Below, in pieces: positions 24,890-34,411 of a stretch of DNA of 64,000 bases. The position numbers and the translations under genes were made by a program. The DNA is from Variovorax sp. CF313. GTDB taxonomy: Bacteria; Pseudomonadota; Gammaproteobacteria; Burkholderiales; Burkholderiaceae_C. The notes beneath the pieces are model-generated. The model saw nothing but the letters and a program-made list of their open reading frames with translations, was not told where the DNA came from and ran no database searches. Numbering within the stretch: position 1 is the first letter of the stretch; every line of letters begins with the position of its first letter. Location of the stretch: NCBI RefSeq assembly GCF_000282635.1, contig NZ_AKIW01000077.1:1-64000 (forward strand). Direction: 5' to 3'.

Positions 24890-26977
24890 TTAAAGTTGAA
24901 CGATGCCGAACGACTTCAGCTCGACTGTGTGGGGCACTTCGGCCATCGAGAGCACCCTGAGGTGCGGCATCACGCGTTCAGCGAGGGCCCGGACATGCCG
25001 TCGCAACTCGGGCGCGCAAAGCAGCACCGGCAAGAGGTTGCTTTTCATCATGCGTTCGGCTTGCTGCACCAGACGCTTCATGAGCTGCTCCGACATACGT
25101 GGATCAAGCACGAACGGTTGTGCCCCGCCATCAGCGGTGGCGACATGAATGCTCTGCAAGAACTGGCTTTCGATAGAGGGGTCGAGCGTCAAGACCTGCA
25201 GCGCAGTAGCCTCGCCCAGCAGGCCTTGACAAATCGCGTGCCCAAGCCGCTGGCGGACAATCTCCGTCAAATGCCCCGCCTCGCGCGTGGTACGACCGGC
25301 GTCTGCAAGCGTTTCAAGGATTGCATCGATGTGGCGGATCGACACTTTTTCACGCAGCAGGTTCTGCAGGACCTTTTGCACATCGCTTGATGACAGGACT
25401 GTTGGAATCAGTTCCTCAACCAAACCGGGCTGGCTTTGACGCACGCGCGCAAGGAGTCGGTCAACCTCCGCGCGGGTGAGCAGCGTGGCGGATTCCCGAC
25501 GCAGCATCTCGGTGAGGTGCGTCATAAAGACCGTGGGGGCGTCCACGAGCGTGTAGCGCGCCAGGGTCGCCGCTTCCCGTTGGTTCTCCTCGATCCACAG
25601 CGCTGGCAGGCCATACGTGGGATCTCGCGTTGGTTCTCCGGGCACGGACTTGGTATCGCCGGACGGATGAATTGCGAGCAGCCTGTCCGCGCGCGCCTCT
25701 CCTTTGCCCACCATGACGCCATCCAGATGGATCTCGTATCGGTCGAAGGACAAGCGCGCGGAGTCCTTGAAACGCACACGCGGCAGTACAAGGCCGAATT
25801 CCTGAGCATGCTGCTTACGGAAGGTAGAAACCCGCTCCATGAAGACACTGCCCGGCTGGTTGACCACGGGCACCCAGTTGCTGCCTAGGTGGACTTCGAT
25901 CGGCTCGACGTGCAGTTGGGCGTACGGGTCGTCGCCCTTGACGTTCGCGACTCCATCAATTCCTTCAGATGCGATCTCGCCATCGACATCTGAGGTCGGC
26001 TCGCTTTCAGAGGCCTTCAGACGCGCGCTGCGGTAGAGCATGATCGCGGCAAACAAGAAGCACAGAGACAGCACAAGCGTGGGCACGGCTGGGATGCCTG
26101 GCAACAGGATCAGCCCGCCCAATGCCATGGCGACCAGAAGCAAAGTCTTCGGAAACGAGCTCACCTGACGCAGTGCTTCACGGCTCAAATTGACATCCGA
26201 TGATGAGCGCGTGACGATGATGCCGGTGCCCACCGCGATCACCAGAGCGGGCACCTGGGTGACGATGCCGTCGCCAATGGTCAGCAAGGTATAGGTCTGC
26301 AGCGCCTGAGCCCAGGGAAGGCCATGCTGCATCACACCGATCACCAGTCCGCCGATGATGTTGATCAGCAAGATGATGATGCCGGCAATCGCGTCTCCCT
26401 TGACGAACTTGCTGGCGCCGTCCATCGCGCCATAGAAGCCAGCTTCCTTCTCGATGTTTTTGCGACGTCGCTGAGCCTCTGCCTGATCGATGAAGCCCAT
26501 GTTGAGATCCGCATCGATGCTCATCTGCTGACCAGGCATGCTGTCGAGCGTGAACCGCGCCGCAACTTCCGACACGCGCTGTGCACCGCTGGTCACGACC
26601 ACGTACTGCACCACGATGAGGATCAAGAAGACGATGAGGCCGATGACGTAGTTTCCGCCCACCACGAAGGCACCGATGGCACCGATGACCCGGCCTGCGT
26701 CGCCGTCCGAGAGGATCAGTCGAGTGGCAGCAACGTTGAGGGACAGACGGAACAATGTCGCGATCAGCAACAGCGACGGGAAGGTCGAGAACTCCACGGG
26801 CCGCGCCATGTAAAACGTCAGCAGCAACACCAGGAACGCAAATCCAAAATTGCTCAGAATCAGGAAGTCGAGCAGCCCGCTAGGGATGGGCGCGAACAAC
26901 ACGACGAGCACGCCAAGGACGAGCACGACGAGCCCAATATCGCTGTGCTTTCCCAGCACGCGGCCGATGGCGTTCAC
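24890..26977 (-). CDS. flhA: export gate protein FlhA
   Basis: This 695-residue protein has about eight membrane helices in residues 15-330. The FHIPEP-region block between them is conserved (MPGQQMSIDADLNMG, then RRKNIEKEAGFYGAMDGASK), including the charged cytoplasmic loop used for proton-driven export. The large cytoplasmic C-terminal domain (residues about 370-695) forms the nonameric ring that docks chaperone-substrate complexes. The start overlaps the flhB stop by 4 bp. Confidence 0.95.
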   Translation of the reverse strand: MNAIGRVLGKHSDIGLVVLVLGVLVVLFAPIPSGLLDFLILSNFGFAFLVLLLTFYMARPVEFSTFPSLLLIATLFRLSLNVAATRLILSDGDAGRVIGAIGAFVVGGNYVIGLIVFLILIVVQYVVVTSGAQRVSEVAARFTLDSMPGQQMSIDADLNMGFIDQAEAQRRRKNIEKEAGFYGAMDGASKFVKGDAIAGIIILLINIIGGLVIGVMQHGLPWAQALQTYTLLTIGDGIVTQVPALVIAVGTGIIVTRSSSDVNLSREALRQVSSFPKTLLLVAMALGGLILLPGIPAVPTLVLSLCFLFAAIMLYRSARLKASESEPTSDVDGEIASEGIDGVANVKGDDPYAQLHVEPIEVHLGSNWVPVVNQPGSVFMERVSTFRKQHAQEFGLVLPRVRFKDSARLSFDRYEIHLDGVMVGKGEARADRLLAIHPSGDTKSVPGEPTRDPTYGLPALWIEENQREAATLARYTLVDAPTVFMTHLTEMLRRESATLLTRAEVDRLLARVRQSQPGLVEELIPTVLSSSDVQKVLQNLLREKVSIRHIDAILETLADAGRTTREAGHLTEIVRQRLGHAICQGLLGEATALQVLTLDPSIESQFLQSIHVATADGGAQPFVLDPRMSEQLMKRLVQQAERMMKSNLLPVLLCAPELRRHVRALAERVMPHLRVLSMAEVPHTVELKSFGIVQL

Positions 26978-28080
26978 GACGCGCTCCTCACCGTTGCGTT
27001 GACACTGCGTCCTTGCCGCTGCTCGCGCATGGCAAAAACCCAGACGATGATTCGGGCCACTTGGGCGTACAGATCGGGCGGCACCACATGATCTACGGCC
27101 AGCTCCTTGTAAAGCCGTCGCGCCAGCGGCGGGTTCTGAACGACAGGAATCTGATGACGCGCAGCGATCTCGCGCATTGCCGCCGCCATGTGGCCGGCGC
27201 CCTTGGCGAGCAGCTGCGGAGACACCATGCGGCCGTGTTCGTACTTGAGCGCCACAGCGATGTGAGTCGGGTTTGTGATCACGACATCTGCATTGCGCGT
27301 CTGCCTCAGCGCCATGCTGCGCTTGAAGGTTTCTCGGCGAAGCTCGCGCAAGCGGGCGCGAATGCGAGGATCGCCTTCGCGCTGCTTTACCTCTTCTTTT
27401 CTCTCGCGCTGGCTCATGCGCATCTTCTTGGCGAACTCGCGTCGCGTGTATATCAGGTCCAGCAGCGCGATCAGCCCAAGCACAAGGGCCATCTTCAGCG
27501 CCACACTCGACAGATCGTCCAGCAGCGTGCGCAGATAGCCCACGGGGGAAAGAGACGCCAGCGCGTAAAACTGCCCCAAGAGCGCTTTGAGAGCCAAGAT
27601 AGCCACGAAGCCCAAGAGGAAGAGCTTGATCAGCGCGCGAGCAGCGTCAAACAGCACGCGCATTGAGAACAGCTTTTTCAATCCGTTGACGGGATTGATG
27701 CGGTCGAAGTCGATCTTGACGGGGTCGAAAGACATGATTGGCCCGGTCTGCATCATGTTGGCGACGACTGCGGCCAACATCATTGCAGCAAAGAATGGTG
27801 CAGACAGCACGACGGCCGCACGCAGGGCGCGCTCAATCAGGGGCCACAGCCCTGCGCCCGAAGGGTCCATGCGCCCCGCCTGAATCAACACAGCTTGATC
27901 AAATCGAAACTGCGCTGTGACGGAGCCCAACCCGCGCCATGTCAGATACACAGCAGCTACGGCAAAGACCAGCGCGCTGACAACATCAGCGCTCTTCGCC
28001 GCCTGCCCACGCTCACGTGCGCGCTGAAGCTTATAAGGCGTTGCCGCCTCGTTGCGATCCAAATCCTGTTCGGCCATCAA
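26974..28080 (-). CDS. flhB: export switch protein FlhB
   Basis: This 368-residue protein has four membrane helices in the first about 215 residues. The cytoplasmic domain contains the autocleavage site NPTH (in ADVVITNPTHIAVALKYEHG, residues about 270-275). FlhB with FliK switches export from rod/hook to late substrates. An intact NPTH shows that the switching machinery is retained although no filament gene lies in the locus. The start overlaps the fliR stop by 4 bp. Confidence 0.95.
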   Translation of the reverse strand: MMAEQDLDRNEAATPYKLQRARERGQAAKSADVVSALVFAVAAVYLTWRGLGSVTAQFRFDQAVLIQAGRMDPSGAGLWPLIERALRAAVVLSAPFFAAMMLAAVVANMMQTGPIMSFDPVKIDFDRINPVNGLKKLFSMRVLFDAARALIKLFLLGFVAILALKALLGQFYALASLSPVGYLRTLLDDLSSVALKMALVLGLIALLDLIYTRREFAKKMRMSQRERKEEVKQREGDPRIRARLRELRRETFKRSMALRQTRNADVVITNPTHIAVALKYEHGRMVSPQLLAKGAGHMAAAMREIAARHQIPVVQNPPLARRLYKELAVDHVVPPDLYAQVARIIVWVFAMREQRQGRSVNATVRSAS

Positions 28081-28880
28081 CGTACTCCCCGCTGTGGCGC
28101 CGAGGTGAAGATCTCGTCCCAGCTCGTTGCGATGCTGGCGTACACCCGCGTCATCACGCTACCAACACCCGTAAACCAGAGCGACAGCGCCACAAGTCCA
28201 ACGATGATCTTGACGGGGATGCCCATCGCAAACATGTTCATTTGCGGAAGGTTCCGCCCGATCACCCCCAGAGCGAACTCCACCAGCAGGATGCAGAACA
28301 CCACGGGAGCGGCGAGAGCAAATCCCAGGCTGAACAACCCGGCCGCCTGCTTGAGCACAGGCGCTACAGCGTGCGCAATCGACCACGGCGCACCGACCGG
28401 GAAACGATCCACGCTGTACGCGATGCCGCGCAACAACGCGTGATGTCCATTGACCAGAAAGAACACCACAACCGAGATATAGGCGAAGGCGGTCGTGAGG
28501 ATCGGCACAGGCCTGCGGGTGACCGGGTCGACGATCTGCGCCATGCTGTATCCAAGCTGAGCGTCGAGTACTTGTCCGGCGACTGAAAAGGCGCCGAAGG
28601 CGAGCAAGATGCCCAACCCCAGCACAGCGCCCAGAGCAAGCTCACTCAAGGCGGCCGGCAGGAGTGCGCTCCATTCCGATGGCAACTTGGTTGGCGCTGC
28701 GATGCCAGATGCCAGGGCCACGGAGAGGCCCACGACCAAGAGCATTCGCACCGTTGCAGGGAGCGGCACGGCATAAAGCACAGGCGTCATGACGAAAGTC
28801 GCCGCCACACGCAGCGCGAGCAGCCCGACAAGAATGATCCACGAGGGATCGATGCCCCCGGGCAATGTTGCGATGTTCAC
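28077..28880 (-). CDS. fliR: export gate protein FliR
   Basis: I choose GTG at 28880 (VNIATLPGG.., 267 residues; enteric FliR 261). The frame runs further upstream over fliQ, and no clear ribosome binding site marks the start, so the N-terminus is uncertain. Six membrane helices and family segments (VLDAQLGYSMAQIVDP, then LGVIGRNLPQMNMFAMGIP) are clear. FliR completes the FliP5Q4R1-type gate. Confidence 0.9.
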   Translation of the reverse strand: MNIATLPGGIDPSWIILVGLLALRVAATFVMTPVLYAVPLPATVRMLLVVGLSVALASGIAAPTKLPSEWSALLPAALSELALGAVLGLGILLAFGAFSVAGQVLDAQLGYSMAQIVDPVTRRPVPILTTAFAYISVVVFFLVNGHHALLRGIAYSVDRFPVGAPWSIAHAVAPVLKQAAGLFSLGFALAAPVVFCILLVEFALGVIGRNLPQMNMFAMGIPVKIIVGLVALSLWFTGVGSVMTRVYASIATSWDEIFTSAPQRGVR

Positions 28881-28894
28881 GGCCGCCGCGGTGT

Positions 28895-29161
28895 TCAGAA
28901 CAGAGCGGGAATTCCGCTCCACAGCTGCACAGTGAATTGGGTCAGCTTGCGCAGCATCCACGGGCCCGCCACGATCATCACCGCGGCTGCCGTGAAAAGC
29001 TTCGGCACGAATGTCAGCGACATTTCCTGCACTTGCGTAACCACCTGGACCACGCTGATTAGGACGCCGACGAGCATTGTTAAGCCGAGCAGCGGCACGC
29101 ATATGAGCAGGCCGGTCCAAAACAGGTCCGACATCATCTTCAACGCTAAATCCGCATGCAT
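28895..29161 (-). CDS. fliQ: export gate protein FliQ
   Basis: The start MHADLALKMM at 29161 (88 residues) follows a good GGAGAGA. Two membrane hairpin helices are seen (LFWTGLLICVPLLGLTMLVG; TAAAVMIVAGPWMLRKL) with VVQVVTQVQEMSLTFVPK between them, typical of FliQ. It is the first gene of the long minus-strand run, so the main promoter should lie just upstream. Confidence 0.93.
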   Translation of the reverse strand: MHADLALKMMSDLFWTGLLICVPLLGLTMLVGVLISVVQVVTQVQEMSLTFVPKLFTAAAVMIVAGPWMLRKLTQFTVQLWSGIPALF

Positions 29162-29930
29162 CTCAGTCTCTCCGCTGGACCGCAATCGCTTGATCGCAGC
29201 CTTGTTCCGGCGTGGCCTCGCCCGAAACACTTCTGAATTTTTGCTACATGAAACTTGGGAGGGCTGCTGTTTTGCAGAGATCTTGCCGATCAAAAGCGTG
29301 ATGGCTTGTCAACTATCCGGCGAAACCCGCGTTTGACGCGAAAAGCTTCGTAGTCCTTCTCCTACGCGAAGGATACACCTTCGGCTTACAAGGAAGAACA
29401 AATGTTTCCAGGCTATTTCTCGACTGTGCACTTAAGTAAAAGATGCACATCAGTTATTGAGCACTATTTAATTAATTCTTATCACGACAGTCCGTACGAT
29501 CACGAAAAAAAGAACGCGTCACTGTCGCAGCGCCGCGACATTTCGGCGTGTGGGGATCTCGCTAAGTTCGCACCGTGGACCTGATTTCAACGTCGTGCCA
29601 GGACGTCAGCGTAAGGCTGCCGATTCGTACGGGGTCGGCTAATGCAACTAATCCTTTAGACGAGATCAGGCAATCGCTAAACAAACTCACGAATTGCTGG
29701 ATATGCTGTCTCTGCGCAACCTGTGGCGGCGGATTGAGGCAGTGCTGGGCCTGGCTGAAGCAGTAAGAAAATTCGGGGATCGCCTTCCTTCATGGCCACA
29801 TAGCGCCGGCCGCACGGGGAGCGCCATGGTCCAAGCGCCAGCCGAGCTAGAAACTCAGGGCTCACATGTCTGCACTCCCATGCACTGTTCTGTTCAGCTC
29901 ACTTGTACCTCCGATGCGCGCAAACATAAT
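29162..29930. promoter_or_regulatory. upstream region of the flagellar-type operon
   Basis: About 770 bp without a supportable gene, AT-rich around 29400-29520. The main promoter for the fliQ-to-fliA run must be here or further right. By eye I found no convincing sigma-54 (-24/-12), sigma-28 or FlhDC-type site. The part beyond about 29930 is an IS relic. Confidence 0.4.
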
Positions 29931-30350
29931 AGGTGGTACCTTGGTACAGCTGGGCCGGCGTTTCACCTTAAAGAACAGCGTGCGACTACTCAGACGATGA
30001 GCCAGCCCACGAAGCACCGGGCGCACACATCGATCGCGATGGCCAAGTACAACCAGCCCCGCCACGTGGACACTCAGGTTAAGTCCCTGTCCGACAGCTG
30101 GTTTTTGGCGCTGCGCTCAGAACTGCCGGTTGACCCGATCCAGCGGGCATGGTGCTCTCGCCCCTCCGATCGTGGTCTTCACCCTCTTGTCACGCATCAC
30201 GCCTAGCAGCGCCGCATCGGCCGCTCGACCGTACGCCACACCACCGCAGTGCCGGTCTCGCATGCAACGGCTCGTCACATGCAGAGGGTCCGTCGGCCAC
30301 CGGTGCCGGACGAAGAGCCGAAGTGCCCTGCGCATGGTCAGCGGATGACG
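29930..30350 (-). pseudogene. decayed IS3-type OrfB transposase
   Basis: Reading the minus strand in shifting frames gives recognisable IS3-family OrfB pieces. These are GVMRDKRVKTTI..PCPLDRVNRQF (about 30120-30225), then LSDRDLT-stop-VSTWRGWLYLAIAIDVCAR (about 30000-30090), then FVGWLIV and a stop. These match the usual linker and the first catalytic Asp region of the DDE domain. Frameshifts and stops show it is dead. No inverted repeats were identified. It separates the flagellar-type locus from the next genes and may mark how that locus was inserted or cut. Confidence 0.7.
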
Positions 30351-30372
30351 TGATTCCAGGCGAACAGAAAGA

Positions 30373-30591
30373 TCAATGCGCGATCGCTGAAAAGAGCAGA
30401 TTCTCCGGATGAACCAGGCCCCCGTCGGCAGGCCTGCTGAACAGATTGGCAATGACGCCTCCGACAAGGGATCCAGCGATCCCCAGCGTCCCGATCGTCA
30501 AATTGCCAATGTGCTCAGAGCCCGGCATGAAGAGCCGTGCGATCGCGGCGACGTTGATTCCGACAACGAGCATCCAGAGGTAGTGGCGCAT
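30373..30591 (-). CDS. GlsB/YeaQ/YmgE-type small membrane protein
   Basis: This 72-residue protein has three short hydrophobic helices and the family pattern GTLGIAGSLVGGVIANLF. Members are induced by general stress and sit in the inner membrane; their function is unclear. It lies 34 bp behind the LysR gene on the same strand. The N-terminal region (IARLFMPG) also fits. Confidence 0.75.
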   Translation of the reverse strand: MRHYLWMLVVGINVAAIARLFMPGSEHIGNLTIGTLGIAGSLVGGVIANLFSRPADGGLVHPENLLFSAIAH

Positions 30592-30625
30592 ACTTCTCCA
30601 CGTGCATATTGGTGGGCCGCCGTCT

Positions 30626-31507
30626 TCATTGAGCCCAGACTGCCTGGATCACCGAAGACATCGCCACGATCAGCGGATCGCTCGCACGCTCAGCCGAAGT
30701 GACAAAGAACAACTGCGCGTCGATCCTGGCCGCGCTCCAGACCATCCAGTCTTCCCGCTCGGCACCCAGCACGGCAACCTCCTCCCGCAAGAGCGCGCAG
30801 CCGCTGCCTGAGCGAACAAAATCATCCAGTCCGCTGGTGTCCTCGCTTCGCAGGACCACATTGGGATCGAGCCCCTGCTGCTCGAACAAGGAGCGCAGCA
30901 TCTGATGGACATGTGATTCGATCGCGCCGTCGATCCATGGAAGGCTCGCCAGAAAGCGCCAGCCCCAGCTGTGCATCTCGGGCTTCAGCCGATTGGGAAT
31001 CGCCACGCGATAGCTGAGCGATCGCAGAGGATGCCACTGCACGTCGCGTGGCGGATTCGGTGCCACGATGAGTGCGCAGGACAATCCACCGCCCCGCACC
31101 TGATCCAGAAGGTGCAGCAAAGGCAGGCTGCGCGTACGAAGCTCTACCAGAGGCAGCCCCTGCTGCATGCCTCCCAGCAACGCGCCGAGCCGAAGAAACT
31201 CGGGCGTCTCGCCCGGCACCCCCAACTCGATGCTCCCTGAGAGTTCACCCTTCAGGCGCTGCGCCGTTGCTTGCATCTCGGCCGAGGACTGCAGCAGGGC
31301 CTCCGCACAGGGAAGCAGGCGCTCCCCCGCCCGGGTCAGGCTCAGCCGGCCGCCGGCGCGAACGAACAGGGCGATGCCGAGGTCCTGTTCCAGCCCTTTG
31401 ATCTGCGCCGTCACGGCCGGCTGGGTGACGTGGAGTGCATCAGCCGCCTTGGTCACGTTGCCCAGCCGGGCCACAGAGACGAATGCACGGATCTGGTAGA
31501 GCTCCAT
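30626..31507 (-). CDS. LysR-family transcriptional regulator
   Basis: This 293-residue protein has an N-terminal winged helix-turn-helix (MELYQIRAFVSVARLGNVTK, AADALHVTQPAVTAQIKGLE) and a co-inducer domain from about residue 90. It follows the ABC importer ATPase gene by 18 bp on the same strand, so it probably regulates that transporter and is co-transcribed with it. The ligand is unknown. Confidence 0.88.
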   Translation of the reverse strand: MELYQIRAFVSVARLGNVTKAADALHVTQPAVTAQIKGLEQDLGIALFVRAGGRLSLTRAGERLLPCAEALLQSSAEMQATAQRLKGELSGSIELGVPGETPEFLRLGALLGGMQQGLPLVELRTRSLPLLHLLDQVRGGGLSCALIVAPNPPRDVQWHPLRSLSYRVAIPNRLKPEMHSWGWRFLASLPWIDGAIESHVHQMLRSLFEQQGLDPNVVLRSEDTSGLDDFVRSGSGCALLREEVAVLGAEREDWMVWSAARIDAQLFFVTSAERASDPLIVAMSSVIQAVWAQ

Positions 31508-31525
31508 GGTTCACGAACAAGCGCG

Positions 31526-32611
31526 TCAGGCTGCGAAAAGACGCACTTGGGAGGGCTCTAACCCGAGACTCACCGCGCATCCGGCGGGGAACTTGGAAAG
31601 ACCCGCGTAGTGCGGTTGATCCACTTCGACGGCCTGGTTTCCGACCCGCACGCGATAGCGGGAAAACTCCCCGAGGAACTCGCTCGCTTCCACCGTTCCC
31701 GGCATCCATACGAAGCGCGCATCGCGCGCCGCGTCGACGACATCCACTCGCAGCGAATGCGGCCTGAACGTTGCCAGTACGCGGTCAGAGGCCGGAGCGT
31801 CCGACGGGAGCTGGAACGGCAGACCTCCCACGCCGTCGATGTCGAGCGTCACGGTGTTGCCCTGGCGGCTGCTGACGCGGCCGGCGAGGCAGTTCATCGT
31901 CCCCACGAAATTCGCCACGAACGGGTTGACGGGATAGTCGTAGAGCATCGCGGGACTGCCTACTTGCTGCAGCACGCCGCGATCCAGGATTGCCATGCGG
32001 TCTGCCGTCGTCATGGCCTCTTCCTGGTCATGAGTGACGAAAATGGTGGTAATGCCGAGCCGCCTCTGCAACGCCAGGAGCTCCTGGCGCATCTGTACGC
32101 GCAGCGACTTGTCCAGATTGGAGAGCGGCTCGTCCAGCAAGAGCACCTGTGGCTCGATGACGATGGTGCGCGCCAGCGCAACACGCTGCTGCTGGCCGCC
32201 GGAGAGCTGGCTCGGCTTGCGCTTGGCATAGCGCAGCAGGTCCACGGTCTCGAGCGCGGCCGCCACCTTGCGCTTGATTTCCGACCGTCCGACCCGGCGT
32301 TCCACCAGTCCGAATGCAACGTTGTCCCACACGTTCAGATGGGGCCACAGCGCATAGCTCTGGAACACCATGCCGATGTTGCGTTTCCATGGGGGCATGC
32401 CGCTGACGTCCTTGCCATCCACGAGAAGCTCGCCGTGCTGATGCTGGTTGAAGCCGGCGATGAGCCGCAGCAAAGTGGATTTTCCGGACCCCGAAGGTCC
32501 CAACAGCGCAAAGAACTCGCCAGGCTCGATGAGCAGGTTGACGTCCCGCAGGACTTCCGTCGCTCCGTACGCGAGCCGGAGATTGCGGCACTCGACACTT
32601 ACTTTTTTCAT
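31526..32611 (-). CDS. ABC importer ATPase (FbpC/PotA type)
   Basis: This 361-residue ATPase has Walker A GPSGSGKST, a Q-loop, the signature LSGGQQQRVALARTI, Walker B LLLDEPLSNLD and a His switch (FVTHDQEEAM). The C-terminal about 120 residues form an OB-fold regulatory domain as in iron, polyamine and aminoethylphosphonate importers. It lies 9 bp behind the permease gene. A paralogue of identical length is encoded divergently at 35999. Confidence 0.92.
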   Translation of the reverse strand: MKKVSVECRNLRLAYGATEVLRDVNLLIEPGEFFALLGPSGSGKSTLLRLIAGFNQHQHGELLVDGKDVSGMPPWKRNIGMVFQSYALWPHLNVWDNVAFGLVERRVGRSEIKRKVAAALETVDLLRYAKRKPSQLSGGQQQRVALARTIVIEPQVLLLDEPLSNLDKSLRVQMRQELLALQRRLGITTIFVTHDQEEAMTTADRMAILDRGVLQQVGSPAMLYDYPVNPFVANFVGTMNCLAGRVSSRQGNTVTLDIDGVGGLPFQLPSDAPASDRVLATFRPHSLRVDVVDAARDARFVWMPGTVEASEFLGEFSRYRVRVGNQAVEVDQPHYAGLSKFPAGCAVSLGLEPSQVRLFAA

Positions 32612-32620
32612 GATGTCTCC

Positions 32621-34363
32621 TCAGATCTTCGCGGGAACCGCCCCGAACGGCAGCGGTGCTTCCTCTTCCACAGGTCGCGCGACGAACCGGCTGCTGGTTC
32701 GCTCGACGACAACGTGCGATATGTAGGTACCCAGCGCAACAACGACGATGGCCAGCACGCCCAGGGCCGCACCGGGGCCGCGGCCCGCGACACTCTGCAT
32801 GTACAGGTAGATGCCATAGCTCATCGGCGCCTGCGACTGGCTGGTGGTCAGCATGATGGTGGCAGACAGCTCGACGGCAGCCGTGATGAAACTGGTGACG
32901 AAGCCCGCCAGAATCCCTCCCGCCATCAACGGCACCACGACGCGCCGGATGGTTCGTGCCTTGGTCGCCCCCACGCTTTCGGCAGCCTCCTCGAGCGAGA
33001 CGTGAATCTGCTGCAATGCCGCCACGCACGACCGCAGCGCATACGGCAGGCGTCGCACGGCGTAAGCCAGCATGATCATGACCCAGGTGCTGGTGAGAAG
33101 CACCTCCGTACCAGGGACCAACACACCCTTGAAAAAGCGCAGATAGCCGATGGCAAGGACCAGGCCGGGGACAGCCAGCGACGCCGTTGCTATCACGTCC
33201 AGCCAATGGCGTACCGGCAGCCGCGTGCGCAGCAGCAGGTAGGCGATGGTCGTGCCGAGCACCACGTCGAGGCCGGCGGCGAGCCCGCAGTACAGCATCG
33301 TGTTGCCAATCATGCTGCCGGCATCCTGGAATACCGTCGCGTAGTGCGCGAGGGTGTAGGCGTCCGGCAAGGGAGAGAAGCTCCACACGTTCCCGAACGA
33401 TAGCAGCAGCACGCCGATGTGGGGCGACAGAACCAGCAGCATGACCAGCCCGATCCACCCATAGGCCAGAAGCGATCCGGCGGGTGACAGCACGCGCCGC
33501 TGAATGGCCCCGCCACCCTTCTGGATCGTCGAGAAGTCCTTGCCCTTGAGCATCCGTGCAGACAGCGACATGGCGGCGATGGAAAACGCGATCATGATCA
33601 CGCTGGTCACGTAGCCTAGCGGATCTTCCAGCCCCACCTGGGTGATGCGCAGGTAGGCCTGCGGGGCGAGCATGTTGGTCGTGCCCAGCACCAACGGTGT
33701 GCCCAGGTCGTCGAAGACCTTGACGAACACCAGCGACGCCCCCGCCACGAACCCCGGCAGCGCCAGCGGGAAAATAACGCGCCAGAAGAGACGCCAGCCG
33801 CGGCAGCCGAGGTTCATTGCAGCCTCCTCCATCGCCCCGTCTATGTTGCGCAGCGCGAGCGTGAGGTTCATCAGCACGAAGGGAAAGTAGTGGATGGACT
33901 CGACGAAGATCACGCCGCTCAGCCCATCCATCAGAGGAATCGAGAACCCGAGGTACTCGTTGAGCAGCAGGTTGATGCTGCCCGAGCGCCCGAAGATCAG
34001 TTGCAGCGCCACCGCACCGACGAAGGGCGGCATGATCAGCGGGAGGACGCCGAGCGTCTGGATCAGGGCGGCGCCGCGGAACTGGAAGCGAACCGTGAAA
34101 TAGGCCAGCGGCACCGCGATCAGCGAAGCGAACACGGTCGACATCACGGCCACATAGAGGCTGTTGAAGAACGCCTCCTGCATCAGCGGCTGGGAAAAGA
34201 ATGCGACGAAGTGCCCGATCGTCGGACTCCCGTCTGCATTCACGAACGCGGTGTAGAAAACCCACGCCACGGGCATGACGAGGAACAGCAACAGGAAGAC
34301 GGCAACCAGACCTGCAGCGCACCACGCGCCTGACCGCACATCCGATGGAAAAAGACCGAGCAT
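32621..34363 (-). CDS. fused two-domain ABC permease (FbpB type)
   Basis: ATG at 34363 has GGAG seven bases upstream; ATG at 34375 is an alternative with no such site. The about 580 residues contain two permease halves, each with about six membrane helices and an EAA-type loop (EEAAMNLGCRGWRLFWRV in the first half, EEAAESVGATKARTIRRV in the second). Such fused permeases serve Fe3+, polyamine or 2-aminoethylphosphonate importers. The substrate cannot be fixed from sequence alone. Confidence 0.9.
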   Translation of the reverse strand: MLGLFPSDVRSGAWCAAGLVAVFLLLFLVMPVAWVFYTAFVNADGSPTIGHFVAFFSQPLMQEAFFNSLYVAVMSTVFASLIAVPLAYFTVRFQFRGAALIQTLGVLPLIMPPFVGAVALQLIFGRSGSINLLLNEYLGFSIPLMDGLSGVIFVESIHYFPFVLMNLTLALRNIDGAMEEAAMNLGCRGWRLFWRVIFPLALPGFVAGASLVFVKVFDDLGTPLVLGTTNMLAPQAYLRITQVGLEDPLGYVTSVIMIAFSIAAMSLSARMLKGKDFSTIQKGGGAIQRRVLSPAGSLLAYGWIGLVMLLVLSPHIGVLLLSFGNVWSFSPLPDAYTLAHYATVFQDAGSMIGNTMLYCGLAAGLDVVLGTTIAYLLLRTRLPVRHWLDVIATASLAVPGLVLAIGYLRFFKGVLVPGTEVLLTSTWVMIMLAYAVRRLPYALRSCVAALQQIHVSLEEAAESVGATKARTIRRVVVPLMAGGILAGFVTSFITAAVELSATIMLTTSQSQAPMSYGIYLYMQSVAGRGPGAALGVLAIVVVALGTYISHVVVERTSSRFVARPVEEEAPLPFGAVPAKI

Positions 34364-34411
34364 GAAGATCTCCATGGCAGCCCGGCATTGCCGCGCTGCA
34401 CGACATTGTGG

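Noticed and set aside
32028-34406. 792-codon minus-strand open frame
   Set aside because: It overlaps the permease and ATPase genes in another frame; its Arg/Gly/Pro-heavy sequence has no domain.
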